Source: Streptomyces sp. B1I3
Lineage (GTDB): Bacteria; Actinomycetota; Actinomycetes; Streptomycetales; Streptomycetaceae
Length of the DNA: 64,000 bases
NCBI RefSeq assembly: GCF_030816615.1
Contig: NZ_JAUSYD010000001.1
Span: 2,604,001 to 2,668,000, forward strand
Direction of reading: 5' to 3'
A model generated the notes under the pieces. It ran no database searches and was not told the DNA's origin. It saw only the letters and a program-made list of their open reading frames with translations. A program made the position numbers and the translations under genes. Below, piece after piece: positions 41,296 through 49,881 of this stretch. The stretch's first letter is position 1, and the number at the start of each line of letters is the position of its first letter.

Positions 41296-41841
41296 CTACC
41301 CCGCACCCCGGTGCGCCGGCACGCGCCAACTGGTTCGGGGAGGAACGGCATCGGCTACGCCGCGCCCCCGCACGCGCACTCCGGCCGTAGCCGTCCGCCG
41401 GCGCGGCGCGCCTGCCGTCCCACACCTCCGGGCGCCTCGCCGTCCCACACCTCCGGGCGCCTCACTCCCACCTCGATCCGCCCACGGCCGCGTGGACGTC
41501 AGGCGGTCGTGAAACACCTCCTCCAGCTCCTGCAGCAGCCTGCGCTTCGGGCGGGCGCCCACCATGGACTTCACCGGTTCGCCGCCCTGGAACACCATCA
41601 GCGTCGGCATCGAGAGGACCGCGTAGCGGCTCGGAATCTCCGGGTTGGCGTCCACGTCGATCTGGACGACCTTGAGACGGCCGGCCTCCTCGGCGGCGAT
41701 CGCGCTGAGCACGGGGGCGAGCTGGCGGCACGGGCCGCACCAGTCCGCGGTGAACTCGACCAGCACGGGGAGCCCGCCCTCCAGGACCTCCGCGTCGAAC
41801 GTCGTGTCGGTCACCTCGGCGACACCTTCTGCGTGGATCAT
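41296..41841 (-). CDS. trxA: Thioredoxin with an aberrant C-terminal tail
   Basis: A cytoplasmic disulfide reductase. Residues 1-110 are a normal thioredoxin fold with the active site W34-C-G-P-C38, the buried Asp region (IDVDANPEIPSRYAV) and cis-Pro (SMPTLMVF). Normal thioredoxins end here, but this frame runs another ~70 Arg/Gly/Ala-rich residues. If one T is removed from the TTT codon at 41512-41514, the protein would end after EEVFTTA with a stop at 41499-41501 (about 113 residues). The tail is therefore probably the result of a one-base insertion or sequencing error. The tail region also contains a 25-bp tandem repeat. The start overlaps the merR stop by ATGA, so the redox protein is coupled to its likely regulator. 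Confidence 0.88.
   Translation of the reverse strand: MIHAEGVAEVTDTTFDAEVLEGGLPVLVEFTADWCGPCRQLAPVLSAIAAEEAGRLKVVQIDVDANPEIPSRYAVLSMPTLMVFQGGEPVKSMVGARPKRRLLQELEEVFHDRLTSTRPWADRGGSEAPGGVGRRGARRCGTAGAPRRRTATAGVRVRGRGVADAVPPRTSWRVPAHRGAG
41414..41463. repeat. 25-bp perfect tandem repeat
   Basis: A 25-bp unit beginning GCCGTCCCACACC is present at 41414-41438 and repeated without gap at 41439-41463, within the 3' tail of the thioredoxin frame. Confidence 0.9.
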
Positions 41842-42254
41842 CTGCCGTCCTTCCAGTTCAGTTCACATCTGGGTTCGGGGCCGCCCGGCACCTCGGCCGA
41901 CGCCTCCAGCTCGGCGCGGGCCAGCTGCGCACCGACCTCCGTACGGACCGTCCGCAGTTGGTCGATGAGTGCGTCCAGCTCGCCCAGCTTGCGCCGGTAG
42001 ACCGCCAGCGAGGCGGGGCAGGCGTCGCCGGCCGGGTGACCGGCGCGCAGGCAGTCGACGAAGGGGCGGGTCTCCTCCAGGTCGAACCCGAAGTCCTGCA
42101 GGGTTCGGATCTGCTGGATCAGCCGCAGATCGCTCTCGTCGTACGTGCGGTAGCCGTTGCCCGCCCGGCGGGCGTGCAGCAGGCCGCGTGATTCGTAGTA
42201 CCGCAGCGTCCGTGTCGTCGTCCCGGCGCGTTCGGCCAGCTCCCCGATTCGCAT
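41838..42254 (-). CDS. MerR-family transcriptional regulator
   Basis: A 138-residue MerR protein: MRIGELAERAGTTTRTLRYY is the winged-helix start, YESRGLL the recognition region, and a dimerisation helix spans about 80-115. Cysteines occur in FVDCLRAG, DACPASL and near the C-terminus (RCELNW), so metal or thiol sensing is possible. The start at 42254 is preferred over 42281 because it opens the MerR domain. The perfect inverted repeat GCCTTGACG-N4-CGTCAAGGC at 42268-42289 lies just upstream and is probably its own operator. It forms a coupled operon with thioredoxin, suggesting redox or thiol-stress control. Confidence 0.9.
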   Translation of the reverse strand: MRIGELAERAGTTTRTLRYYESRGLLHARRAGNGYRTYDESDLRLIQQIRTLQDFGFDLEETRPFVDCLRAGHPAGDACPASLAVYRRKLGELDALIDQLRTVRTEVGAQLARAELEASAEVPGGPEPRCELNWKDGR

Positions 42255-42267
42255 ACCGCGACGGTAA

Positions 42268-42289
42268 GCCTTGACGCCCACGTCAAGGC
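42268..42289. promoter_or_regulatory. MerR-type operator
   Basis: GCCTTGACG (42268-42276) and CGTCAAGGC (42281-42289) are perfect inverted arms around CCCA, 14 bp upstream of the merR start. The minus-strand arm includes TTGACG, a good -35 hexamer, as expected for MerR regulators that act in the promoter spacer. Confidence 0.75.
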
Positions 42290-42363
42290 AACACGTCCCG
42301 TGTGTGCGGAAAGTTGGGCCGTCACGGCCATTGACGGCGGTCGGGCCCCCGGTTAAAAGTCTC

Positions 42364-42377
42364 TGAGAGCGCTCTCA
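42364..42377. promoter_or_regulatory. LacI-type operator upstream of GH16 gene
   Basis: TGAGAGCGCTCTCA, a perfect 14-bp palindrome with the central AGCGCT shared with CebR sites but different outer bases (GAG instead of GGG). It ends 36 bp before the glucanase start. It is probably recognised by a different LacI-family regulator. Confidence 0.75.
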
Positions 42378-42413
42378 GTCACTCTGTTCGGCACCGCCCA
42401 CCGGAGGTGTTTT

Positions 42414-43886
42414 TTGAGTACGAGCCGCACCGCCCCCCACAGACGCACCACCGTCCTCGCGTCCCTGACCGCCCTGGCCCTCGCCTTCGCCGGGCTCGTC
42501 ACCGTCGCCGGTTCCGGGTCCGCCCGGGGCGACGTACCGCCCGCCGCCGGCTGGAACCTGCAGTGGAGCGACGACTTCAACGGCGCGAACCGCACCCTGC
42601 CGTCCTCCGCGAACTGGCAGATCGACACGGGCCACGGCTATCCGGGAGGCCCCGGCAACTGGGGCACCGGCGAGATCCAGAACTACACGGCGAGCCCCGA
42701 CAACGTCAGCCTCGACGGCAACGGCAACCTCCGCATCACCCCGCTCCGGGACGGCGCGGGCACCTGGACCTCGGGCCGGATCGAGACCAGACGGGCCGAC
42801 TTCAAGGCCCCGGCCGGAGGCACCCTGCGCATCGAGGGCCGGGTCCAGATGCCGAACGTCACGGGCAACGCGGCCCTCGGCTACTGGCCCGCGTTCTGGG
42901 CGCTCGGCTCGCCGTACCGGGGCAACTACTGGAACTGGCCCGGCATCGGCGAGTTCGACATCATGGAGAACGTCAACGGGATCAACTCCGTCTGGGGCGT
43001 GCTCCACTGCGGGGTCAACCCCGGCGGCCCCTGCAACGAGACCACCGGCCTCGGCAACAGCCGTACCTGCCCGGGTGCGAGCTGCCAGTCCGCGTTCCAT
43101 ACGTACCGCTTCGAGTGGGACCGCTCGGCCAGCCCCAACGCACTGCGCTGGTACGTGGACGACCAGCTCTTCCACAGCGTCACCCAGAACCAGCTGGACG
43201 CCGCGACGTGGGCGAACATGACCGACCACGCGGGGTACTTCCTCCTCCTCAACCTCGCGATCGGCGGTGCTTTCCCGAACGCGCTCGGCGGTTCCACGCC
43301 TACCACCGAGACGGTGCCGGGCCGGCCCATGCTGGTCGACTACGTGGGCGTCTGGACGCGGGGCGGCGGCGGAACCACCGACCCGCCGACCGACCCGCCC
43401 ACGGACCCGCCCTCCGGCTCCTCCACCCTGGCCCTGCGCAGCGCCGGCGGTCTCGGCGCCGCCCAGTCCTCCGCCTCGTCGGTGACGGTCGCGTCGGCGG
43501 GTGGCGGTAACTACGACGGGACCCCTCACAGCCCGCAGACCTTCACGGCGACCGGCATCACCCGGGCGTACGACGGCGGCTCCACCCAGTTCGACGTCTT
43601 CTCCGACTCGGGAACCGTCGTAGCCAACGGGCAGCAGGTGAGGGTGAGTTACGACCGCACGGGCGACGGGAGCTGGGACCGTACGGAAACGTACAACTAC
43701 TTCGCGACCGATCCCGTCAACGGGTACGAGCACTACACCCAGGCCAAGGGGCTGAAGTCGTCCACCGGCAGCCACGGCAACCTGGTGAACGGCCGGGTGA
43801 AGGTGGAGATCTGGAACGCCATCGGCAACGGCCCCGGCACGGTGGGGGTGGGCAACCAGTCGGTCGTCCACATCCCGTACGACTGA
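42414..43886 (+). CDS. Secreted GH16 beta-1,3-glucanase with C-terminal carbohydrate-binding domain
   Basis: An extracellular laminarinase-type enzyme of 490 residues. Residues 1 to about 40 are a signal peptide. The GH16 jelly-roll (about 45-315) carries the catalytic EFDIME motif (GIGEFDIMENVNG) with nucleophile and acid/base glutamates. A Pro/Thr/Asp linker (TTDPPTDPPTDPPSG) follows. The C-terminal ~145 residues (TLALRSAGGLGAAQSS to SVVHIPYD) form a beta-rich module resembling glucan-binding modules (possibly CBM56; not certain). The start is TTG at 42414, because GGAGGT lies five bases upstream and the signal peptide begins there. Its operator differs from the CebR sites, so it is likely induced by beta-1,3-glucan oligosaccharides. 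Confidence 0.92.
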   Translation: MSTSRTAPHRRTTVLASLTALALAFAGLVTVAGSGSARGDVPPAAGWNLQWSDDFNGANRTLPSSANWQIDTGHGYPGGPGNWGTGEIQNYTASPDNVSLDGNGNLRITPLRDGAGTWTSGRIETRRADFKAPAGGTLRIEGRVQMPNVTGNAALGYWPAFWALGSPYRGNYWNWPGIGEFDIMENVNGINSVWGVLHCGVNPGGPCNETTGLGNSRTCPGASCQSAFHTYRFEWDRSASPNALRWYVDDQLFHSVTQNQLDAATWANMTDHAGYFLLLNLAIGGAFPNALGGSTPTTETVPGRPMLVDYVGVWTRGGGGTTDPPTDPPTDPPSGSSTLALRSAGGLGAAQSSASSVTVASAGGGNYDGTPHSPQTFTATGITRAYDGGSTQFDVFSDSGTVVANGQQVRVSYDRTGDGSWDRTETYNYFATDPVNGYEHYTQAKGLKSSTGSHGNLVNGRVKVEIWNAIGNGPGTVGVGNQSVVHIPYD

Positions 43887-44024
43887 CCGGCGGTCAGGAG
43901 ACCGGGAGGTAGCAGGCGTAGGAGCCGATCCAGTACGGAATGATCACACTTTCCGTAGGTCACGGCAGTCGACTGCGGCACGGCCGCCCGTGGATGCAGG
44001 GGGCGGTCACGCCGGTACGGACGC

Positions 44025-44059
44025 GTACGGCCGGTACGGGGTGTCCGTACCGGCCGTAC
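44025..44059. terminator. Bidirectional hairpin terminator
   Basis: GTACGGCCGGTACGG (44025-44039) pairs perfectly with CCGTACCGGCCGTAC (44045-44059), 15 bp with a 5-nt loop, between the convergent glucanase and symporter genes. Confidence 0.85.
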
Positions 44060-44070
44060 CTCCCGGTTCG

Positions 44071-45435
44071 CTACACCTTCGCCAGCGACGGCTTCTCCTC
44101 GCCGCCCTCCCTGGACTCGGGGACGCGCGGCTCCGCGGGGCCCTCGTCGGCGATCATCTTCTCGTCGAAGGGGAGTGCGCCGGAGAGGACCTGGTCCACC
44201 CGGGCCCGGTCGATCTCCTTGGTCCAGGTGCCGACGAGCACGGTGGCGACCGCGTTGCCCGCGAAGTTCGTCAGGGCGCGGGCCTCGCTCATGAAGCGGT
44301 CGATGCCGACGATCAGGCCGACACCGTCGACCAGTTCGGGGCGGTGCGACTGGAGGCCGCCCGCGAGGGTGGCCAGGCCGGCGCCCGTGACGCCCGCCGC
44401 GCCCTTGGAGGCGATCACCATGAAGACCAGCAGGGAGATCTGCTCACCGATGCTCAGCGGGTCACCCGTCGCGTTGGCGATGAAGAGCGAGGCCATCGTG
44501 AGGTAGATCGCGGTGCCGTCGAGGTTGAAGGAGTAGCCGGTCGGCACGGTGATGCCGACGACCGGCTTGCTGACTCCCATGTGCTCCATCTTCGCGATCA
44601 GCCGCGGCAGGGCCGACTCGGAGGAGGAGGTGGAGAGGATCAGCAGGAACTCACGGCCCAGGTACTTCAGCAGGGACAGGATGTTGACGCCCGCCACCAG
44701 CCGCAGGATCGCGCCCAGGACCACGAAGACGAAGAGCGCGCAGGTGACGTAGAAGCCGATCATGATGATCGCCAGGGACTTCAGCGCGTCCACGCCGGTC
44801 TCGCCGACCACAGCGGCCATCGCGCCGAACGCGCCGACCGGGGCCGCCCACATGATCATGGCGAGGATGCGGAAGACGAGGCGCTGGATGTGGCCGATCC
44901 CGCGCAGGACGGGTTCCCCGGCCGAGCCCATGGCCTGAAGGGCGAAGCCCGCCAGCAGGGCGATGAGGAGGGTCTGCAGGACCTCGCCCTCGGTGAAGGC
45001 CGAGACCATGGTGGTGGGGATGATGCCGAGCAGGAAGTCCACGGTGGACTCGCTGGCGCCCGACGCCTGCTTCTCCCCGGCGGCGCGCGCGGCCTCGGTG
45101 AGGTGGAGGCTGGAGCCCGGTTCCAGGATGTTGCCGACGACCAGGCCGATGGCCAGGGCGACCGTCGACATCACCAGGAAGTAGCCGAGGGCCAGGCCGC
45201 CGACGGCGCCGACCTTGGCGGCCTTGCGCACGGAGCCGACGCCCAGCACGATCGTGCAGAAGATGATCGGCGAGATCATCATCTTGATGAGGCTGACGAA
45301 GCCGGTCCCGATGGGCTTGAGCTCCACGGCCAGGTCGGGGGCGGCCAGGCCCACCGTGATGCCCAGCACCACGGCGCCGATCACGGCCAGGTAGAGATAG
45401 TGCGTACGGTCCCGTCGTGCGGCTGTCTCTGCCAC
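44071..45435 (-). CDS. Dicarboxylate/amino acid:cation symporter (DctA/GltP family)
   Basis: An inner-membrane symporter of 454 residues that takes up C4-dicarboxylates or glutamate/aspartate with H+ or Na+. About eight transmembrane segments plus two re-entrant hairpins are apparent. Family motifs are the Ser-rich tip LILSTSSSESALPRL, the Gly/Pro region VPTGYSFNLDGTAIYL and the substrate-binding stretch with GIDRFMSEARALTNFAGNAVA. The start is GTG at 45435, with GAGGAGGG about five bases upstream. It is divergent from a CitA/DcuS-type sensor-regulator pair, which probably controls it. Substrate within the family is not decided by the sequence, though the DcuS-like neighbour favours C4-dicarboxylates. 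Confidence 0.92.
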   Translation of the reverse strand: MAETAARRDRTHYLYLAVIGAVVLGITVGLAAPDLAVELKPIGTGFVSLIKMMISPIIFCTIVLGVGSVRKAAKVGAVGGLALGYFLVMSTVALAIGLVVGNILEPGSSLHLTEAARAAGEKQASGASESTVDFLLGIIPTTMVSAFTEGEVLQTLLIALLAGFALQAMGSAGEPVLRGIGHIQRLVFRILAMIMWAAPVGAFGAMAAVVGETGVDALKSLAIIMIGFYVTCALFVFVVLGAILRLVAGVNILSLLKYLGREFLLILSTSSSESALPRLIAKMEHMGVSKPVVGITVPTGYSFNLDGTAIYLTMASLFIANATGDPLSIGEQISLLVFMVIASKGAAGVTGAGLATLAGGLQSHRPELVDGVGLIVGIDRFMSEARALTNFAGNAVATVLVGTWTKEIDRARVDQVLSGALPFDEKMIADEGPAEPRVPESREGGEEKPSLAKV

Positions 45436-45593
45436 GGGGGCCCTCCTCGGCTGTCTGCGGTCCCTCCCCCGTCCCTGGGGGCCCCGGTGACTATTCACCT
45501 CCCTGTGACGGTCGTCACCCTTGCGTTCATATCGTTCACGGACGCTTTCGAGCCACCTTGGGCCGGTGCGTGCCGCCAGGCAGACTGGGAGCC

Positions 45594-47258
45594 ATGCGCC
45601 TCCCCCGTACCCGCCCCCGCAGCCTGGCCGGCCAGCTCTTCGCGATGCAGGCCCTGCTGGTGGCCCTGGTCGTGGCCGGGTGCGCCTTCTTCGCGTACGC
45701 CTCGGGCCGGGCGCAGGCGGAGGAGACCGCGGCCCGCCAGGTGCGGGGTGTCGCGCTCGCGATGGCCGGATCGCCGTCCGTACGGGAGGCGATCCGTACC
45801 CCCCACCCGTCCGCCGCACTCCAGCCGTACGCGGAGCGGGTCCGGGCGGACACCGGGATCGCCTTCGTCACGATCATGGACCCGGACGGCGTCCGCTGGA
45901 CGCACCCGGACCCCTCCCAGATCGGCAGGCCCTTCATCGGGCACACCGAGCAGGCCCTGCGCGGCCGGACCTTCACGGAGACGTACACCGGCACGCTGGG
46001 ACCCTCGATACGGGTCGTGACGCCGATCCTCGACGGCAGCGCGGTCGTGGGACTCGTCAGTGCGGGCATCACCGTCGAGCGGGTCTCCACCCAGGTGCGG
46101 GAGCAGCTCGGCGCGCTGGCCGCGGCGGCGGGCGGTGCGCTGGCCCTCGGAGGCCTCGGCACGTACGTCATCAACGCGCGACTGCGGCGGCACACGCACG
46201 GGATGAACGCCCAGGAGCTGAGCCGGATGCACGACTACCACGAGGCCACGCTGCACGCGGTGCGTGAGGGGCTGCTGATGCTGGACGGACAGCGCCGGAT
46301 CGCGCTGGTCAACGACGCCGGCCGGGAGCTGCTCGGCCTCGGACCGGAAGCGGTCGGGCGGACGGTCGACCGGCTCGAGCTGCCCGCACCGCTGACCGGG
46401 GCGCTGCTCGCGTCCGAGCCGCGCGTCGACGAGGTCCACCTGACGGCGGACCGGGTGATCGTCGTGAACACCAGTCCCGTCGTCGGCGGCGAGCAGCGCG
46501 GCACGGTGGTGACCCTGCGGGACCACACGGAGCTGCAGGCGCTGTCGGGCGAGCTCGACTCCGAGCGCGGTTTCACGCAGGCACTGCGCTCCCAGGCGCA
46601 CGAGGCCGCGAACCGGCTGCACACCGTGGTGTCGCTGATCGAGCTGGGCCGGGTCGAGGAGGCGGTGGAGTTCGCGACGGCGGAGCTGGAGCTGGCCCAG
46701 GTCCTCACCGACCGGGTCGTCGGCGCGGTCGGTGAGCCGGTGCTGGCCGCGCTGCTCCTCGGCAAGGCGGCGCAGGCGAACGAGCGCGGTGTGGAGCTGG
46801 TGCTCGGGGAGGACAGCCTGATCGACGACGGGGCGCTGCCGCATTCGCTCCCGCCGCGCGACCTGGTGACGATCCTCGGCAACCTGATCGACAACGCGGT
46901 GGACGCCGCGTCGGAGGCGTCGACGGGGGGCTCGGCGGCGGGCGGGGGCGCGGCCGTACCGGCCCAGCGCTCCACGACGCGCGCCCTCGTCACCGTGACG
47001 GCGCTGACCGACGCGGGCGGCCTGCTGCTGCGGGTGGCGGACACGGGCGCGGGCATCGGCCCGGACGACGCGGACGAGGTGTTCCGGCGCGGCTGGACGA
47101 CGCACGGTGCGGGCCGCGGCCTGGGGCTGGCGCTCGTCCGGCAGGCGGCCCACCGCAACGGGGGGACGGTCACCTTGGGGCGGTCGGCGGACGGCGGAGC
47201 CGAGTTCACGGTGCGGCTGCCCCTCACCGGCCGGCCGGCGCAGGCGGTCACCGCATGA
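45594..47258 (+). CDS. Sensor histidine kinase, CitA/DcuS family
   Basis: A membrane sensor of 554 residues. Two transmembrane helices (about 13-35 and 175-195) flank an extracytoplasmic Cache/PAS ligand domain (FVTIMDPDGVRWTHPDPSQIG), which in this family binds citrate or C4-dicarboxylates. A cytoplasmic PAS domain (LHAVREGLLMLDGQRRIALV) follows, then the SpoOB-type dimerisation helix with the phospho-accepting His (LRSQAHEAANRLHTVVSL) and an ATPase domain (LGNLIDNAVDAA; VADTGAGIG; GRGLGLALVRQ). The ATG at 45594 follows GGGAGCC. Its stop overlaps the response-regulator start by ATGA. It probably regulates the divergent symporter gene. Confidence 0.93.
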   Translation: MRLPRTRPRSLAGQLFAMQALLVALVVAGCAFFAYASGRAQAEETAARQVRGVALAMAGSPSVREAIRTPHPSAALQPYAERVRADTGIAFVTIMDPDGVRWTHPDPSQIGRPFIGHTEQALRGRTFTETYTGTLGPSIRVVTPILDGSAVVGLVSAGITVERVSTQVREQLGALAAAAGGALALGGLGTYVINARLRRHTHGMNAQELSRMHDYHEATLHAVREGLLMLDGQRRIALVNDAGRELLGLGPEAVGRTVDRLELPAPLTGALLASEPRVDEVHLTADRVIVVNTSPVVGGEQRGTVVTLRDHTELQALSGELDSERGFTQALRSQAHEAANRLHTVVSLIELGRVEEAVEFATAELELAQVLTDRVVGAVGEPVLAALLLGKAAQANERGVELVLGEDSLIDDGALPHSLPPRDLVTILGNLIDNAVDAASEASTGGSAAGGGAAVPAQRSTTRALVTVTALTDAGGLLLRVADTGAGIGPDDADEVFRRGWTTHGAGRGLGLALVRQAAHRNGGTVTLGRSADGGAEFTVRLPLTGRPAQAVTA

Positions 47259-47929
47259 TCCGGGTGCTGATCGTGGAGGACGACCCGGTCGCCGCGGACG
47301 CCCATGAGCTGTACGTGGGCCGGGTGCCGGGCTTCGAGGTGGCCGCCGTCGCCCACACCCGGGCGGCGGCCGTACGGGCGCTGGAGCGGATGCCGGTGGA
47401 CCTGCTGCTGCTGGACCTGTACCTGCCCGACGGGCACGGCCTGCAGCTGCTGCGCTCGCTGCGGGCCGCCGGGCACGGCGCCGATGTGATCGCGGTGACG
47501 TCGGCGCGTGACCTGGCGGTGGTGCGGGAGGGCGTGTCGCTCGGTGTCGTGCAGTACGTGCTGAAGCCCTTCACCTATCCCACCCTGAGGGACCGGCTCG
47601 TGCGGTACGCCGAGTTCCGGGCGGCTGCCGGTGAGGCGAGCGGTCAGGAGGAGGTGGACCGGGCGCTGGGCGCGCTACGGGTCACCCAGCCGGCCACGTT
47701 GCCCAAGGGGCTGAGCGGGCCGACCCTGGAGGCGGTGACGACGGCGCTGCGGGCGTCCGCGGAGGGCCTGACCGCGTCGGCGGCCGGGGAGGAGCTGGGG
47801 ATCTCCCGGATCACCGCGCGCCGCTATCTGGAGCACCTGGTGACGGCGGGCCGCGCCGAGCGGCGGCCCAGTTACGGCCAGGTGGGCCGACCCGAGTTGC
47901 ATTATCGGTGGGTGGCCGAAACTCGCTGA
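47255..47929 (+). CDS. Response regulator, CitB/DcuR family
   Basis: A cytoplasmic response regulator of 224 residues. The receiver has the acidic pair in VLIVEDDPVAADAH, the phospho-Asp in LLLLDLYLPDG, Thr in AVTSARD and Lys in YVLKPFTYP. The C-terminal DNA-binding part (LTASAAGEELGISRITARRY) is the winged helix typical of CitB/DcuR. It is coupled by ATGA to the kinase gene. The likely target is the dicarboxylate symporter promoter in the 45436-45593 intergenic region. Confidence 0.94.
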   Translation: MIRVLIVEDDPVAADAHELYVGRVPGFEVAAVAHTRAAAVRALERMPVDLLLLDLYLPDGHGLQLLRSLRAAGHGADVIAVTSARDLAVVREGVSLGVVQYVLKPFTYPTLRDRLVRYAEFRAAAGEASGQEEVDRALGALRVTQPATLPKGLSGPTLEAVTTALRASAEGLTASAAGEELGISRITARRYLEHLVTAGRAERRPSYGQVGRPELHYRWVAETR

Positions 47930-48034
47930 TGCTCCCGAGGGCTTCATGGCCGTGCCATTAGGAGGATCGCACGAAGGGTGAACTGATAGGAACAGCCTGT
48001 AGCCAGGCGGTTCTCTTCCTTCTACGGTGGGGCC

Positions 48035-48718
48035 GTGCACCCCACCCCGCCCTTCAATGCCCCCGCCGCGCGCCGACTCCGCGAGGCACTGGGAATGGCT
48101 CCCGGCCATGTTGCGTACGGGCTCGGCGCCCAGTACGGACTCCAGATCACCGCCGAGACGGTGATGGCCTGGGAACGCGGTGTCGCGCTGCCCGGCGAAC
48201 GCGAGCTGACGGCTCTGGCAGGCGTGCTCTGGTGCGCCCCCGGTGAACTGCTGGCCGCCGCGAGCACCTTGCGCGAACACCGCATGGCCCGGGACGTCGC
48301 GGTGGACGGCCTCGCGCGGACCCTCGGGATGACGGCCGCCGCGTACCTGCGCATCGAGGAGACGGGCCGCTGGCGCGGCAACGAACGCCAGGCGCTGGCC
48401 CTCTGCGAGGCGCTGGACCTGTCGGCGGCACAGTTCCTCACGGCGACCGGCCGGAACGAGGAGCTGTCGGAACTGCTGACCAGGGCGGTGACCACGCGCT
48501 GGCAGGCCTACGTCCGGCCGGTGGCCAAGCTCGTGCCCCTGGACCGGGTCCTGGTGCAGGACGTGCTGGAGCAGCTGCACACCGACTACCAGGGTCTGAT
48601 GGTGTCGACACTCAGCTGGAACACGACCGGCCGGGACCGTTCGGCGACGACGGGCGAGGCCGGCCGGGAGTTCCTGGACCGGGTGGTCGAGCAGTTCTGG
48701 CGCACGGCGGGCATCTGA
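48035..48718 (+). CDS. XRE-type helix-turn-helix DNA-binding protein
   Basis: A 227-residue protein with two XRE-like helix-turn-helix segments: GLGAQYGLQITAETVMAWER (about 30-49) and ARTLGMTAAAYLRIEETGRW (about 94-113). The C-terminal half (LLTRAVTTRWQAYVRPVAKL to FWRTAGI) is helical and of unknown function. The start is GTG at 48035 behind GGTGGGGCC. It lies between the two-component system and pfkA; whether it regulates either is not shown by sequence. Confidence 0.82.
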   Translation: MHPTPPFNAPAARRLREALGMAPGHVAYGLGAQYGLQITAETVMAWERGVALPGERELTALAGVLWCAPGELLAAASTLREHRMARDVAVDGLARTLGMTAAAYLRIEETGRWRGNERQALALCEALDLSAAQFLTATGRNEELSELLTRAVTTRWQAYVRPVAKLVPLDRVLVQDVLEQLHTDYQGLMVSTLSWNTTGRDRSATTGEAGREFLDRVVEQFWRTAGI

Positions 48719-48790
48719 CCCCGTCCCGCCGCCCCGGCCCACCGGCCCGCGGCCGGACGGACCTGTCCCCCGGCCGGGCGGCCCTGCCCC

Positions 48791-48825
48791 TCCGCGGGGA
48801 GGACGGGTCCGCGGGGAGGGACGGG
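48791..48825. repeat. Imperfect 17-bp direct repeat
   Basis: TCCGCGGGGAGGACGGG (48791-48807) is followed directly by TCCGCGGGGAGGGACGGG (48808-48825), in the GC-rich spacer between the XRE gene and pfkA. Confidence 0.7.
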
Positions 48826-48855
48826 CCGCCGGGCCTCACCCGGGGCGGGGGCCGG

Positions 48856-49881
48856 TCAGAAGACCGACTCGGCCTCGTACATCCGGTCGCTCGGCACGGT
48901 CTTCAGCCGGGTCACGGCGTCCGCGAGGGGGGCCATCACGATGTCGGTACCGCGCAGAGCCGTCATGCGGCCGAAGTCACCGCGGTGCACGGCCTCCACC
49001 GCGTTCCAGCCGAAGCGGGTCGCGAGCACCCGGTCGTACGCGGTCGGCGTGCCACCGCGCTGCACGTGGCCGAGGATGACCGGTCGCGCCTCCTTGCCGA
49101 GGCGCAGTTCCAGCTCGACGGCGAGACGGTTGCCGATGCCCTGGAAGCGCTCGTGCCCGAACTGGTCGATCGCGCCCTTGGCGTACGGCATGGAGCCCTC
49201 GGCCGGGTGCGCGCCCTCGGCGACACAGATGACGGCGAACTTCTTGCCGCGCGCGAAGCGTTCCTCGACCATCTTGACCAGGTCGTCGACCTGGAAGTGC
49301 CGCTCCGGCAGGCAGATGCCGTGGGCACCGCCGGCCATGCCGGACTCCAGCGCGATCCAGCCCGCGTGCCGGCCCATGACCTCGACGACCATGACCCGCT
49401 GGTGCGACTCGGCTGTGGTCTTGAGGCGGTCTATGGCCTCGGTGGCGACGCCCACGGCCGTGTCGAACCCGAAGGTCCGGTCGGTCGCGGAGATGTCGTT
49501 GTCGATGGTCTTCGGGACGCCGACGACGGGCATTCCGGCGTCCGACAGCATCCGTGCCGCCGTGAGCGTGCCCTCGCCGCCGATGGGGATGAGGGCGTCG
49601 ATGCCGTAACGGCGGGAGAGTTCCTCGCAGTTCTCCGCGGCCTCGCGGAGACGGTCGCGCTCCAGCCTGGCCGAGCCGAGGATCGTGCCGCCGCGGGCCA
49701 GGATGCCGCTGACCGCATTGAGGTCCAGGGGGCGGAAGTGACCGTCGAGCAGGCCCTTGAACCCGTCCTCGAAGCCGATCACCTCGTCGCCGTGGCCCAC
49801 CACGGCGCGGTGCACGACCGATCGGATCACGGCGTTCAGGCCTGGACAGTCGCCGCCTGCGGTGAGAATTCCGATGCGCAT
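48856..49881 (-). CDS. pfkA: 6-phosphofructokinase
   Basis: Phosphorylates fructose-6-phosphate in glycolysis. It has 341 residues; the nucleotide-binding start is TAGGDCPGLNAVIR, then GGEGTLTAA (Gly at the position that favours ATP over pyrophosphate) and the catalytic PKTIDNDISATDRTFGFDTA. The C-terminal fructose-6-phosphate site includes GHVQRGGTPTAYDR. The start is ATG at 49881 (MRIGILTAGG), with AGGAG ten bases upstream; the longer frame is not family-like. It is divergent from the pta-ackA-pyk genes, placing carbon entry and overflow functions around one control region. Confidence 0.95.
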   Translation of the reverse strand: MRIGILTAGGDCPGLNAVIRSVVHRAVVGHGDEVIGFEDGFKGLLDGHFRPLDLNAVSGILARGGTILGSARLERDRLREAAENCEELSRRYGIDALIPIGGEGTLTAARMLSDAGMPVVGVPKTIDNDISATDRTFGFDTAVGVATEAIDRLKTTAESHQRVMVVEVMGRHAGWIALESGMAGGAHGICLPERHFQVDDLVKMVEERFARGKKFAVICVAEGAHPAEGSMPYAKGAIDQFGHERFQGIGNRLAVELELRLGKEARPVILGHVQRGGTPTAYDRVLATRFGWNAVEAVHRGDFGRMTALRGTDIVMAPLADAVTRLKTVPSDRMYEAESVF

